DNA of 64,000 nucleotides, taken from positions 496,001-560,000 of the forward strand of contig NZ_AQQR01000002.1 in the NCBI RefSeq assembly GCF_002210095.1. Direction: 5' to 3'. This stretch comes from Marinibacterium profundimaris (lineage in GTDB: Bacteria > Pseudomonadota > Alphaproteobacteria > Rhodobacterales > Rhodobacteraceae). The notes below the pieces were generated by a model that worked only from the letters and a program-made list of their open reading frames with translations, had not been told where the DNA came from and did no database searches. Of the stretch, positions 25,001-34,096 are shown piece after piece (position 1 is the first letter of the stretch; each line of letters begins with the position of its first letter). The position numbers and the translations under genes were made by a program.

Positions 25001-25056
25001 CATTTGTAAGGATTTGCGCTCTGCTCTCCTCCCCCTTGGCGGGGTGGGGGCAGGCC

Positions 25057-25081
25057 GCGCGCCCGGCGTAGCCGGGCGCGC
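25057..25081. terminator. Strong GC hairpin between PBP1A and mlaC
   Basis: GCGCGCCCGGC (25057-25067) pairs perfectly with GCCGGGCGCGC (25071-25081), loop GTA. It lacks a T-run, so its terminator role for the convergent genes is uncertain. Confidence 0.4.
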
Positions 25082-25177
25082 CCCCGGCCGGCACGCAGGT
25101 GCCGGAAAACCTCTGGTCGGAACGATCGTCGGGGGAGGCCCTGCCAGGGGCCGAAGCGCCGGGTCGACACCCGGAAG

Positions 25178-25200
25178 GCCGGACCGCCGCGCGGTCCGGC
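25178..25200. terminator. GC hairpin just beyond the mlaC stop
   Basis: GCCGGACCGC (25178-25187) pairs perfectly with GCGGTCCGGC (25191-25200), loop CGC, 10 bases past the mlaC stop codon. No T-run is visible. Confidence 0.45.
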
Positions 25201-25210
25201 GGGCGCCGGA

Positions 25211-25819
25211 TCAGGACATGCCTTCCAGCGCGGTGATCATCTTGTTCACGTTGCCGCCGTTGCGGTCGAGCAGCGCGCCGATCTCGGTGCGCTCGGTCAG
25301 CAGCAGGTTCACACCCTCGATGAAGAGGTTGTAGAACTTGTCGCTGCCCGACCGGTCGGAGACCAGCAGAGACATCTCGAAGGGCGCCTCGCCGCGCAGC
25401 TTGACCGTCGAACGCACCTCGTAGCCGTTCTTGATCGCGCGAGCCGAGGTGACCTCGACCGAGCCGCCGATGAATTCCCGGAAGCGCCGCCCGTACTTGT
25501 TGGCGATGTAGCCCGAGAAGGCGTTGGTGAAGCGCTGCATTTCGGCCGCGCTGACGGTGCGCGCATCCGGGCCAAGCGCGTAGCGCGCCATAATCGGCAC
25601 GTCGGCGTAGCGCGTGAACAGCCTTTCGAAATCGCGGATCATCGCCGCCTCGGACTGGCCCGAGGCGATGACGCGGTTGATCTCGTCCACCACCTGCCGG
25701 ACCAGCGCCGTGGCACCGTTCTGGGTCAGAGCCAGCGCGGGGCTCGTGGTGAGCGCGGCGAACGCGGTGGCAAGCGAGCCCTGCAGGCAGAAGCGGCGGG
25801 TAACTGGACTATTGAGCAT
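25211..25819 (-). CDS. mlaC: Phospholipid-binding protein MlaC
   Basis: A periplasmic lipid shuttle between the MlaA outer-membrane complex and the inner-membrane MlaFEDB transporter (202 residues). TRRFCLQGSLATAFAALTTSPALA looks like a twin-arginine signal, though Sec export cannot be excluded. The mature domain fits MlaC/Ttg2D: YADVPIMARYALGPDAR, FTNAFSGYIANKYGRRF, GYEVRSTVKLRGEAPFEMSLLV and KFYNLFIEGVNLLLTERTEIGALL. The start ATG 25819 lies 11 bases inside the 3' end of mlaA, so translation is coupled. mlaFEDB is not in the window. Confidence 0.9.
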   Translation of the reverse strand: MLNSPVTRRFCLQGSLATAFAALTTSPALALTQNGATALVRQVVDEINRVIASGQSEAAMIRDFERLFTRYADVPIMARYALGPDARTVSAAEMQRFTNAFSGYIANKYGRRFREFIGGSVEVTSARAIKNGYEVRSTVKLRGEAPFEMSLLVSDRSGSDKFYNLFIEGVNLLLTERTEIGALLDRNGGNVNKMITALEGMS

Positions 25820-26723
25820 AGGGGTCCTCGTAGGGATCGAAATACGGATCCGAATATGGGTCTGCCGCGGCAACAGTGGAAGGGGCCGCGCCAGCCGCAG
25901 ACGGATCAGCATAGGGGTCGTCATACGGATCGGCGTAGGGATCGAACGCTTCCTCGCTGCCACTTGTTCCCAGTTCGAACCGGCGGTTCTGCAGATAGAT
26001 CACCCGCGCGGTGGCGTAACTGTCTGTACTTTCATAGAGAACAGAGTCGATCGTACCGGCATAGCGGCCCCGGTCCGACAGCAGCTCGCCGCCCTTGGAA
26101 TACAGCGTCGCATCGCCCAGCGGGTTGTCGCCGATGAACGAGAACGGGTTCAGCCAGATGTCGACCATGATGCCCACGGTGTCGCGTTCGGTCGACGGGC
26201 CGTAGAACGGGAGTTCGAGATAGGCGCCTTCCTTGGCGCCCCAGACATGCAACGTCTGCCCGAAATCCTTGTCGACCACCGGCACGCCGAATTCCGACGC
26301 CGGATCCGACAGGCCGAAGCCGCCGATGGTGGAGTTCATCAGGAACCGCGCCAGCGCCCAGCCGAAATTCTCGAAATCCCCCTGCAGCAGCGCGTTGATC
26401 ATCACCTTGGGCATGCCGAGGTTGTCCGAGAAATAGCCGATGCTGTCCTCGATCGGGTCCGGAACGACGGCGCTGAACCCGACCCCGGCGGGCCGGAAGG
26501 CATAGCGGTCAAAGCCCTTGTTGAACTGGTGCACCGCGCGGTTCTGTTTCTCGTAGGGGTCGTACACGCCCGTCTCGGCGATCTGGCCGGCGGGCGGGGT
26601 GCTGCAGGCCGCCAGAAGCGGCAGAAGCAGGACGGCACACCAGCGCGCGAGGCGGGGCGCATGGGGCTGGACGGGAGGATGTTCTTGCAAGGGGGACCTC
26701 TGACGAACGTGTTTCAAAGCCAC
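25809..26723 (-). CDS. mlaA: Outer-membrane lipoprotein MlaA (VacJ) with DPY-repeat tail
   Basis: Removes misplaced phospholipids from the outer leaflet of the outer membrane. Lipobox LLAAC near residue 40; YDPYEKQNRAVHQFNKGFDRY is the family start, then PMxNINALLQGDF-like MPKVMINALLQGDFENFG and FGQTLHVWGAKEGAYLELPFYGPST. The last 45 residues are unusual: two runs of DPY units (DPYADPYDDPYADP, then DPYSDPYFDPYEDPYAQ). The frame opens with GTG at 26723; TTG 26690, 6 bases after AGAGG, may be the real start. Overlaps mlaC by 11 bases. Confidence 0.9.
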   Translation of the reverse strand: MALKHVRQRSPLQEHPPVQPHAPRLARWCAVLLLPLLAACSTPPAGQIAETGVYDPYEKQNRAVHQFNKGFDRYAFRPAGVGFSAVVPDPIEDSIGYFSDNLGMPKVMINALLQGDFENFGWALARFLMNSTIGGFGLSDPASEFGVPVVDKDFGQTLHVWGAKEGAYLELPFYGPSTERDTVGIMVDIWLNPFSFIGDNPLGDATLYSKGGELLSDRGRYAGTIDSVLYESTDSYATARVIYLQNRRFELGTSGSEEAFDPYADPYDDPYADPSAAGAAPSTVAAADPYSDPYFDPYEDPYAQ

Positions 26724-26780
26724 ATAAGACGAAATGCCGCGACGCCAAACCTGACGTGGCTGTGCGGTGCAGATATGCCA

Positions 26781-26793
26781 CCATCAATGATGG
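26781..26793. promoter_or_regulatory. Palindrome in the mlaA/type I secretion divergent promoter
   Basis: CCATCA-A-TGATGG, a perfect 13-bp palindrome about 60 bases from the mlaA start and 130 from the ABC start, inside an AT-rich 200-bp region. A possible operator; regulator unknown. Confidence 0.35.
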
Positions 26794-26923
26794 CGACATA
26801 CGTGATAATGAGCCGTTTTGAAACTCTTCGTCAGACATTTCCGCTTTACTGTGGTGAAATCGGCCTTATGCACGACGGCACGCCCTTTATGTTAGATCCT
26901 TTTACCGAACGGCCTTTGCTGAG

Positions 26924-28657
26924 ATGACCCAAAAACCGATCCGCCCCGGTCTCGAAGAACTGCGCGCCGCCCGGCGGGAAAGCCGCGGTCTCTACTGGAT
27001 GGTGGGAATATTCAGCTTTTTTGCGAACCTTTTGATGCTGACGGGGCCGCTTTACATGCTCCAGGTCTATGACCGGGTGCTGGGCTCCCGGTCCGAGGAG
27101 ACGCTGATCGCGCTATCCCTTCTGGTTGTATTTCTCTACGGCACAATGGGGGTGCTGGATTACAGCCGGGGCCGGATCATGGCCCGCGCCGGTGCGCGGT
27201 TCCAGAATCGCCTGGACCGCCGCGTATTCGACGCGATGGTGCGGCGCTCTGCCGTGATGCCGGATTCGAAATCGCAGACCGGGCTGGCCGATCTGGAATC
27301 GGTGCAGCGGATGATCGGCGCGCCGGTGCTGATGGCGACATTCGACATTCCGTGGACGCCGATCTTCCTGGCCGGGATCATGCTGTTCCACCCCTGGCTC
27401 GGCTATCTCGCGCTTGGCGGCGGCGGCATCCTGATCCTGATCACCTTCCTGAACCAGTGGTTCTCGCGCGGGCCGCAGGCTGCTGCGTCGATGGCCGGGC
27501 AAAGATCGCAGATCATGTCCGAGGAGATCCGCAACGAGGCCGAGATGGTCACCGCCATGGGCATGCGCGACGCCGCCTTCAAGCGCTGGCAGCAGTCCCG
27601 GGACGAGGCCCTGTCGGGCAGCGTCGGCGCCGCCGACATCAGCGGCACCTTCACCTCGATGACCAAGACGCTGCGGCTGTTCCTGCAATCGGCGATGCTG
27701 GGCCTTGGCGCCTATCTCGTGCTGCAGAACGAACTGACGCCGGGTGCGATGATCGCGGGGTCGATCCTGCTGGGCCGCGCGCTGGCCCCGATCGAGCTGG
27801 CCATCGGCCAGTGGCAGATCGTGCAGCGCGGCATGCGCGGCTGGGCCAACCTGGCCGAACTGCTGCGCGACACCCCGCCCGAAAGCACGCGGACCAAGCT
27901 GCCGACGCCCAAGGCGCAGATGTCGGTGCGCGCCGTGACCGTTCTGCCCCCGGGCGAGAAGCGCGCGACGCTCAAGAACCTCAGCTTCGATGTGAATCCG
28001 GGCGAGGCGATCGGCATCATCGGCCCGTCGGGCGCGGGGAAATCGACGCTGGCGCGGACACTTACCGGGGTCTGGGCGCCGGCGGGCGGCACCGTGCGGC
28101 TGGACGGCGCGGGCATCGACCAGTACGGCCCCGACGACCTGGGCCGGCACATCGGCTACCTGCCGCAGCGCGTGCAGCTGTTCGAGGGCACGATCGCCCA
28201 GAACATCGCGCGGCTGAGCGAGACCCCCGATCCCGCCAAGGTGGTCGAGGCGGCCAAGAAATCCGCCGCCCACGACATGATCGTGCAGTTGCCCGAAGGC
28301 TATGACACGCGGGTCCGGGCCGGCGGCGGCCGGCTCTCGGGCGGGCAGATGCAGCGGATCGGCCTGGCGCGGGCGCTCTATGACAACCCGGTGATCCTGA
28401 TCCTGGACGAGCCGAACTCGAACCTCGACAACGAGGGATCGCAGGCGCTGAACCACGCGATCCGGGTGATGAAGGAACAGGGCCGCGCGGCGCTGATCAT
28501 GGCGCACCGGCCGGCGGCGATCCAGGAATGCGACAAGCTGCTGGTTCTGGATCAGGGCATGCGGGCGGCCTTTGGTCCCAAGGACGAGGTGCTGCGCTCG
28601 ATGGTCTCCAACCACGCGGAAATCGGCAAGACGGCCGCAATGGGAGGCGTACAATGA
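26924..28657 (+). CDS. Type I secretion system permease/ATPase (PrtD/HlyB-like)
   Basis: The inner-membrane ABC exporter of a type I secretion system (577 residues). Six-helix membrane domain about 20-300; nucleotide-binding domain with Walker [10 protein letters not shown] near 366, signature LSGGQ near 471 and Walker [14 protein letters not shown] near 490. There is no N-terminal C39 peptidase domain, so it fits the PrtD group that exports RTX proteases and similar proteins with a C-terminal signal. ATGA overlap with the adaptor gene. No RTX substrate or TolC gene lies nearby. Confidence 0.92.
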   Translation: MTQKPIRPGLEELRAARRESRGLYWMVGIFSFFANLLMLTGPLYMLQVYDRVLGSRSEETLIALSLLVVFLYGTMGVLDYSRGRIMARAGARFQNRLDRRVFDAMVRRSAVMPDSKSQTGLADLESVQRMIGAPVLMATFDIPWTPIFLAGIMLFHPWLGYLALGGGGILILITFLNQWFSRGPQAAASMAGQRSQIMSEEIRNEAEMVTAMGMRDAAFKRWQQSRDEALSGSVGAADISGTFTSMTKTLRLFLQSAMLGLGAYLVLQNELTPGAMIAGSILLGRALAPIELAIGQWQIVQRGMRGWANLAELLRDTPPESTRTKLPTPKAQMSVRAVTVLPPGEKRATLKNLSFDVNPGEAIGIIGPSGAGKSTLARTLTGVWAPAGGTVRLDGAGIDQYGPDDLGRHIGYLPQRVQLFEGTIAQNIARLSETPDPAKVVEAAKKSAAHDMIVQLPEGYDTRVRAGGGRLSGGQMQRIGLARALYDNPVILILDEPNSNLDNEGSQALNHAIRVMKEQGRAALIMAHRPAAIQECDKLLVLDQGMRAAFGPKDEVLRSMVSNHAEIGKTAAMGGVQ

Positions 28658-29955
28658 GCGACAAGCGATATTCGGCGGGCCTGCCGCTGACACTCGGGCT
28701 GATCGCGCTGCTGGTGCTGGTGGGCGGGTTCGGCACCTGGGCGGTGCTGTCCAACATCGCCGGGGCGGTCGTCGTCTCCGGCCGGATCGAGGTCGATCGC
28801 AACCGCCAGGTCGTGCAGCACCTGGAAGGCGGCGTGGTCGAGAAGATCTTTGTCGACGAGGGGGACGAAGTCGTCGCCGGCGAAGTGCTGATCCGGCTCG
28901 ATGACGAGAACGTGCGCCCGAACCTGGCGATCACCGAGAACCAGCTTTACGAACTCATGGCCCGCCGTGGCCGGCTTGAGGCCGAGCAGGACGGGCTTGA
29001 CGAGATCACCTTCGACCCGGAGCTGATCGAGGTGTCGAAGACCCGGCCGCAGGTCAAAGCCCAGATGGACGGCCAGATCCGCCAGTTCCAGGCCCAGAAC
29101 GAGACGATCGAGCGCGAGATCGAGCAGCTGGAGAAGCGGCGCTCGCAGACCGCAAGCCAGATCGAGGGCATCGACGCGCAGCGCGCGGCGCTGAGCGTGC
29201 AGCTGGAGCTGATCCAGAAGCGGCTTGAGGACCTGCGCCCCGCGGTGGACCAGGGCCTGGTGCAGGCCGGCGTCTTCCTCGACCTGCAGCGCGAGGCGGC
29301 GCGGCTGGACGGGCAGGTCGGCGACCTGACCGCGCAGCGCGCCCAGTCCGAGGGCCGCATCACCGAAATCGACATCGAGATCCTGAAGCTTGGCAGCCAG
29401 CGCCGCGAAGAGGCGACGACCCAGCTGCGCGAGCTGCAATACCAGGAGGTCGGCCTGGCCGAGGAGGCGCGGTCGCTGCGCGACAAGCTCGCGCGGCTCG
29501 AGATCACGGCGCCGGTGTCGGGCATCGTCTACGGGATGCAGGTGCACACGCCGCGCTCGGTCATCCGGGGCGGCGACCCGGTGCTGTACCTTGTGCCGCA
29601 GGACCGTCCGCTGGTGATCGCGGCGCGGGTGCAGCCGGTGCATATCGACCAGGTCCACACCGGACAGGAGGTGATCCTGCGCTTTCCCGCCTTCAACCAG
29701 CGCCAGACGCCCGAGCTGAACGGCGTGGTCACGCTGGTCTCGGCCGATGCCTTCGACGACGAGAACAGCCAGATGAGCTTCTACCGCGCCGAGATCCAGC
29801 TGAGCGAGGGCGAGCAGGCGAAGCTGCCCGGCGGCACGGTGCTGATCCCCGGCATGCCGGTGGAGGCCTTCATCCGGACCGAGGACCGCTCGCCCATGGC
29901 GTATCTGGTCAAGCCGCTGGCGGATTACTTCACCAAGGCCTTCCGCGAGACCTGA
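28654..29955 (+). CDS. Type I secretion periplasmic adaptor (HlyD/PrtE family)
   Basis: The membrane fusion protein linking the ABC exporter to an outer-membrane TolC channel (433 residues). One N-terminal membrane helix (about 12-33), an anti-parallel split biotinyl-lipoyl domain ([21 protein letters not shown] near 48 and [18 protein letters not shown] near 280), a long coiled coil between them, and a C-terminal beta domain ([16 protein letters not shown]). Starts inside the stop of the ABC gene (ATGA), so stoichiometry is coupled. Followed by a strong terminator. Confidence 0.92.
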   Translation: MSDKRYSAGLPLTLGLIALLVLVGGFGTWAVLSNIAGAVVVSGRIEVDRNRQVVQHLEGGVVEKIFVDEGDEVVAGEVLIRLDDENVRPNLAITENQLYELMARRGRLEAEQDGLDEITFDPELIEVSKTRPQVKAQMDGQIRQFQAQNETIEREIEQLEKRRSQTASQIEGIDAQRAALSVQLELIQKRLEDLRPAVDQGLVQAGVFLDLQREAARLDGQVGDLTAQRAQSEGRITEIDIEILKLGSQRREEATTQLRELQYQEVGLAEEARSLRDKLARLEITAPVSGIVYGMQVHTPRSVIRGGDPVLYLVPQDRPLVIAARVQPVHIDQVHTGQEVILRFPAFNQRQTPELNGVVTLVSADAFDDENSQMSFYRAEIQLSEGEQAKLPGGTVLIPGMPVEAFIRTEDRSPMAYLVKPLADYFTKAFRET

Positions 29956-29983
29956 CGCGGAACCGCAGCCTTGCAGGAACAGG

Positions 29984-30011
29984 AAAGGGGTCGCCTGCGC
30001 GACCCCTTTTT
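29984..30011. terminator. Terminator between the adaptor gene and the lytic transglycosylase gene
   Basis: AAAGGGGTCGC (29984-29994) pairs with GCGACCCCTTT (29999-30009), loop CTGC, followed by TT. It can serve both convergent genes. Confidence 0.85.
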
Positions 30012-30044
30012 GCATCGTTCTGTCGGAATGGGCCCGCGCCGGCG

Positions 30045-31376
30045 TCAGCGCAGGCGGGTCAGCAGGCTGATCGAGGGATAGCCGTCCGGCACAAGGCCCG
30101 CGGCCTGCTGGTAGGCGCGCACCGCGCGGATCGTATCCGGCCCGACGCGCCCGTCGATCCCCCGGGTCGAGAACCCGGCCGCGGTCAGGCGCTCCTGCAT
30201 CTCCTTGCGTTCCGAGAAGGTCAGCGTGCGGTCGCCCCGGGGCCAGGCGCCCTGGATCGCGGGGCCACCGGCGAGACGGTCGCTGAGGTGGCCGACGCCC
30301 AGCACATAGGCATCCGCCGCGTTGTAGCGCGAGATGACCGAGAAGTTCTTGAACACCATGAAGGCCGGCCCGTTGCCCCCCGCCGGCAGCAGGATCGAGG
30401 CGCGGCCATGGCTGTCGGGCACCGCGCGCCCGTCCAGCCCGGTGACCCCGATCCGCGCCCAGGTGGCGGGGGTGCGGGTGATGTCGCGGTCGGCGAGCGT
30501 AAAGTCGAAGTTGCGCGGCAGGCGAACCTCGACCCCCCAGGGCTTGCCGGTTTCCCAGCCGAAGCGCGACAGGTAGGCGGCAGTCGAGGCCAGCGCGTCG
30601 GTCGGATCGTCCGACCAGATGTCGCGCCGCCCGTCGCCGGTGAAATCCACCGCGTAGTCCAGGTAGGATGTCGGCATGAACTGGGTGTGGCCCATCGCCC
30701 CGGCCCAGGAGCCTGTCATCGCCTGCGCCGTAGTGTCGCCCGATTGCAGGATCTTCAGCGCCGCGATCAGCTGGTCTTCGAAGAAGGGGCCGCGCCGGCC
30801 GTCGAAGGCCAGCGTCGCCATGGACGAGATCACGTGGCTGGAGCCGCGATGTGTGCCATAGGCGCTTTCCAGCCCCCAGACGGCGGCGACGACCTCCTTC
30901 TCGACCCCGTAGCGCCGTTCGATCGCGTCGAGCGCGGCGCCGTGCTGGGCCATGGCCGCGCGGCCGTTGCGGATGCGGGCGTCGGAGGCGGCGCTGTCGA
31001 GGTAGTCCCAGATCGGGCGCGAGAACTCGGCCTGGTTGCGGTCGCGCTTGATCGCGTCGTCATCGTAGTGGACCGAGGCGAAGGCCCTGTCGAAGGTCGC
31101 CCGCGAGATCCCCTGCGCCTGCGCCCGGTCGCGGAAGGCCGCGATCCAGAGGGTGAAGCGGGTGTTGTCGGTGCCCTGATCCCGCGCCTCGGGCAGTCGC
31201 GTCTTGGCCCGGGTTTCGGGCTTCAGCGATTCGTGGACGGCCACCGACGCGGCCCGCGCCGAGACGCTGGCGGCGTTGGGCCGTTCCTCGGGCCTGGGCG
31301 TTCGGTCTGGTGGGCTCGCCATTGCGGAGGTGGACAATAGAAGAAGGACGGTTCCGGCCTGTAGGGAAATTCGCAT
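30045..31376 (-). CDS. Lytic murein transglycosylase, MltB family, with peptidoglycan-binding domain
   Basis: Cleaves peptidoglycan glycan strands in the periplasm with a 1,6-anhydro product (443 residues). Signal peptide about 1-20. SLT_2 domain about 70-360 with catalytic Glu170 in WGLESAYGTHRG, plus FFEDQLIAALKILQSG and SWAGAMGHTQFMPTSY. A PG_binding_1 domain at about 375-443 (ERLTAAGFSTRGIDGRVGPDTIRAVRAYQ). MltB is usually a lipoprotein, but no lipobox is seen here, so this one is probably soluble. Confidence 0.92.
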   Translation of the reverse strand: MRISLQAGTVLLLLSTSAMASPPDRTPRPEERPNAASVSARAASVAVHESLKPETRAKTRLPEARDQGTDNTRFTLWIAAFRDRAQAQGISRATFDRAFASVHYDDDAIKRDRNQAEFSRPIWDYLDSAASDARIRNGRAAMAQHGAALDAIERRYGVEKEVVAAVWGLESAYGTHRGSSHVISSMATLAFDGRRGPFFEDQLIAALKILQSGDTTAQAMTGSWAGAMGHTQFMPTSYLDYAVDFTGDGRRDIWSDDPTDALASTAAYLSRFGWETGKPWGVEVRLPRNFDFTLADRDITRTPATWARIGVTGLDGRAVPDSHGRASILLPAGGNGPAFMVFKNFSVISRYNAADAYVLGVGHLSDRLAGGPAIQGAWPRGDRTLTFSERKEMQERLTAAGFSTRGIDGRVGPDTIRAVRAYQQAAGLVPDGYPSISLLTRLR

Positions 31377-31511
31377 GGTTCTTTGACCTGTTTTCTGCTC
31401 ACCCCGAGTGTAGCGCGAAAGCCGTTTTCAAGAAAGGATTGGCTGGGGGTGCGCAAGGCCACGCCACTGGCGCATCCGCTCGTGGGCGGGCAGGCGTGGC
31501 TTGCGCCCTGA

Positions 31512-31529
31512 TGTCCCATATCCGGGACA
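31512..31529. repeat. TGTCCC-N6-GGGACA palindrome
   Basis: TGTCCC-ATATCC-GGGACA. It shares the outer hexamers with the 63-bp elements at 24938 and 63310 but not their flanking blocks. Its inverted partner is at 31633. Confidence 0.5.
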
Positions 31530-31632
31530 CAAGGGGCGCCGGGCCTTGGCGCGGCAAGACCCTGTCATGTCAATGCTCTGTTCGGGGCGTGGCGTGCGGG
31601 CACCGCTGCGCATGGCCCAAAGAGACGGCGTG

Positions 31633-31650
31633 TGTCCCGGATATGAGACA
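31633..31650. repeat. TGTCCC-N6-GAGACA palindrome, inverted partner
   Basis: TGTCCC-GGATAT-GAGACA is the reverse complement of the site at 31512 except for one base. The two are 103 bases apart. Confidence 0.5.
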
Positions 31651-31683
31651 CACGCCTGTCGCTTGTGGCGATGCGATCCCCGG

Positions 31684-33951
31684 TCACTTCCGCCGGCGGG
31701 TGACCTTGCGCTTGCCCTTGTCGCTTTTTGTCCGGCCGGCCGGAGAGGTCCGGCGGCGCGACATGCCGCGCCCGCCGCGGGCCTGGCGCGGGGCGCTGGC
31801 CATGGCCTTGTCGTCCAGCGACAGCAGTTCCAGTTCCAGCCCGCCGGTCACCGGCTCGGCCTCGACCAGCCGGACCGTGGCGCGCTGGCCAAGCGCGATG
31901 GTCATGCCGGTGTCCGACCCCATCAGGGTGCCCGCCTCGCGGTCGAAATGGAAGTACTCGTTGCCCAGCGACCGGATTGGCACCAGCCCGTCGGCGCCGC
32001 TGTCGTCAAGCTTCACGAAGACGCCGAAGCGGGCGATGCCGTTGATCCGGCCCTCCATCTCGTCGCCCACGCGTTCCGACAGATAGGCGGCGAGGTAGCG
32101 GTCCGTCGTGTCACGCTCGGCCATCATCGAGCGGCGCTCGGTGTCCGAGATATGTTCGGCGGTCTTGGCCATGTGCTCGATGTCGGATTCGGACAGGCCG
32201 TCCTTGCCCCAGCGGTGCGCGGTGATCAGGGCGCGGTGCACCACCAGGTCGGAATAGCGCCGGATCGGTGAGGTGAAATGCGCGTAGTTCTTCAGCGCCA
32301 GGCCGAAATGGCCAAAGTTCTCGGGGCCGTAATAGGCCTGGCTCATGGACCGCAGGGTGGCGATGTTGATCAGCTCGGCCTCGTCGGTGCCGGCCGCCTG
32401 GGCCAGCAGGCGGTTGAGCTGCGAGGTCTTCAGTACCTGCCCCTTGGCCAGCGCGAAGCCCGAGGCCTGGGCGGTGTTGCGCAGGGCCTCAAGCTTGTCC
32501 TGGTCGGGTTCCTCGTGGACGCGGAACAGCAGCGGCGTGCGCTTGGCCAGCAGGGTTTCGGCGGCGGCGACATTGGCGAGGATCATGCATTCCTCGATCA
32601 CCTTGTGCGCGGTCAGACGGTCGCGGAACTTCACCGATTTCACGCGGCCGTCCTCGGTCAGCTCGATCTTGCGTTCCGGCAGGTCGAGGTCCAGCGGCTG
32701 GCGGCGGTCACGCGCGGCGTTGAGCGCGTCATAGGCGGCGAAGAGCGGTTTGAGCACCGGCTCCAGCAGCGGGGCGGCCTTGTCCGAGGGGTGGCCGTCG
32801 ATGGCGGATTGCGCGTCCTCGTAGGACAGCGACGCGGCGGAGCGCATCAGGCCCCGGACGAAGCGGTGCGAGATCTTGTTGCCGTCGCGGTCAAGCGTCA
32901 TCGCCACCGCGATGCAGGGGCGCGGCACGCCTTCGTGCAGGGAACACAGGTCCCCGGACAGGCGGTCGGGCAGCATGGGCACGACGCGGTCGGGGAAATA
33001 GGTGGAATTGCCGCGCTTCTTCGCTTCCTTGTCCAGCTCGGAGCCGGGCAGGACATAGGCGGCGACATCGGCGATGGCGACCCAGATGATGTGGCCGCCC
33101 TCGTTTTCGGGGTTCGGGTCCGGTTCGGCATAGACGGCGTCGTCATGGTCGCGGGCGTCGGAGGGGTCGATGGTGATCAGCGGCATGTCCCGCAGATCCT
33201 CGCGGCCCTTCAGCCCCATGGGCTTGGCGGCGTCGGCCTCGTCCAGCACCTTGTCGGGGAAGGCGTCGGGGATGCCGTGCTGGTGGATCGCGATGAGCGA
33301 GACCGCCTTCGGCCCGGAGGGGTCGCCGAGCCGCGACAGGATGCGCGCGCGGGGCAGGCCCATGCGGCCCTTTGGGCCGGATTGCTCGGCCTCGACCAGC
33401 TCGCCGTCCTTGGCACCATGGCGGGCGTCCTCGGGGACGGACCATTCCAGCGTGGCGGCCTTGTCGATCGGCGTGATGCGGCCGCCTTCGGGCGTCTTGC
33501 GGAAGATGCCGAGGACGCGGCGGGCCGAGGAGCGGCCGATCTTGCGGATCAGGCGGGCCTCGTAATTGTGGTCCTCTTCATGCACCACGGTCAGCCGCGC
33601 GAGGATGCGGTCGCCGGCGCCAAGCGCGGGGTCCGAGGCGCGGGGCAGGACGATGACGGCGGGCTCCACCCCCTCGCCGTGCCATTCCAGCGGCTTGGCA
33701 AAGAGGTCGCCCTGGTCGTTGGGCGGCAACACTTCCAGCACCGAGACCGGCGGCAGGCGGTCGGGATCGGTATAGGTGCGCTTGCGCTTCTCGAGATGGC
33801 CCTCGGCGGCGAGCTCCTTCAGGAGCTGCTTCAGGTCGATGCGCGCGGCCCCCTTGATCCCGAAGGCCTTGGCGATGTCGCGTTTCGTATTCTGGGTGGG
33901 GTGGGCCGCGATCCAGTCGAGAATCTCGGCCTTGGTGGGCATCTTGCTCAT
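31684..33951 (-). CDS. rnr: Ribonuclease R
   Basis: A 3'-5' exoribonuclease of the RNB family that degrades structured RNA and works in rRNA quality control and with tmRNA (755 residues). An N-terminal winged-helix part (about 1-70), cold-shock domains, RNB catalytic centre TIDPSDARDHDDAVYAE with the four Asp residues, later HFTSPIRRYSDLVVHR, an S1 domain (DEMEGRINGIARFGVFVKLDDSGADGLVP) and a Lys/Arg-rich tail. Start ATG 33951 gives MSKMPTKAEILDWI; the longer upstream frame runs into the repeat region. Confidence 0.95.
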   Translation of the reverse strand: MSKMPTKAEILDWIAAHPTQNTKRDIAKAFGIKGAARIDLKQLLKELAAEGHLEKRKRTYTDPDRLPPVSVLEVLPPNDQGDLFAKPLEWHGEGVEPAVIVLPRASDPALGAGDRILARLTVVHEEDHNYEARLIRKIGRSSARRVLGIFRKTPEGGRITPIDKAATLEWSVPEDARHGAKDGELVEAEQSGPKGRMGLPRARILSRLGDPSGPKAVSLIAIHQHGIPDAFPDKVLDEADAAKPMGLKGREDLRDMPLITIDPSDARDHDDAVYAEPDPNPENEGGHIIWVAIADVAAYVLPGSELDKEAKKRGNSTYFPDRVVPMLPDRLSGDLCSLHEGVPRPCIAVAMTLDRDGNKISHRFVRGLMRSAASLSYEDAQSAIDGHPSDKAAPLLEPVLKPLFAAYDALNAARDRRQPLDLDLPERKIELTEDGRVKSVKFRDRLTAHKVIEECMILANVAAAETLLAKRTPLLFRVHEEPDQDKLEALRNTAQASGFALAKGQVLKTSQLNRLLAQAAGTDEAELINIATLRSMSQAYYGPENFGHFGLALKNYAHFTSPIRRYSDLVVHRALITAHRWGKDGLSESDIEHMAKTAEHISDTERRSMMAERDTTDRYLAAYLSERVGDEMEGRINGIARFGVFVKLDDSGADGLVPIRSLGNEYFHFDREAGTLMGSDTGMTIALGQRATVRLVEAEPVTGGLELELLSLDDKAMASAPRQARGGRGMSRRRTSPAGRTKSDKGKRKVTRRRK

Positions 33952-34009
33952 GATCGCGACGTAGCACGCGTTGGGGTCGGCGTCATTGGCAAATGCAGCG
34001 GACAGGGGT

Positions 34010-34096
34010 GTAGGGTGGGTTTCCAACCCACCGGTGCCGGACGGTGGGGGATTTTTCGGACAAACGGCAGGGCGGTGGGTTGAAAACCCACCCTAC
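34010..34096. repeat. REPIN-like inverted pair of REP hairpins
   Basis: Two 23-bp arms (34010-34032 and 34074-34096) are reverse complements with one mismatch. Each arm is itself a hairpin: GGTGGGTT-TCC-AACCCACC on the left and GGTGGGTT-GAA-AACCCACC on the right, with TAGG/CCTA at the outer edges. The spacer is 41 bp. This is the layout of REPINs, non-autonomous elements mobilised by RAYT transposases. The right arm contains the stop codon (TAG, 34095-34093) of the gene next door. Confidence 0.75.

Larger units (their letters stand above)
31377..31683. other. Intergenic stretch with two TGTCCC palindromes (307 bp)
   Basis: Between rnr and the lytic transglycosylase gene, both leftward. It holds the palindromes at 31512 and 31633 in inverted arrangement and probably the promoter of the transglycosylase gene. 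No gene is supported. Confidence 0.5.
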
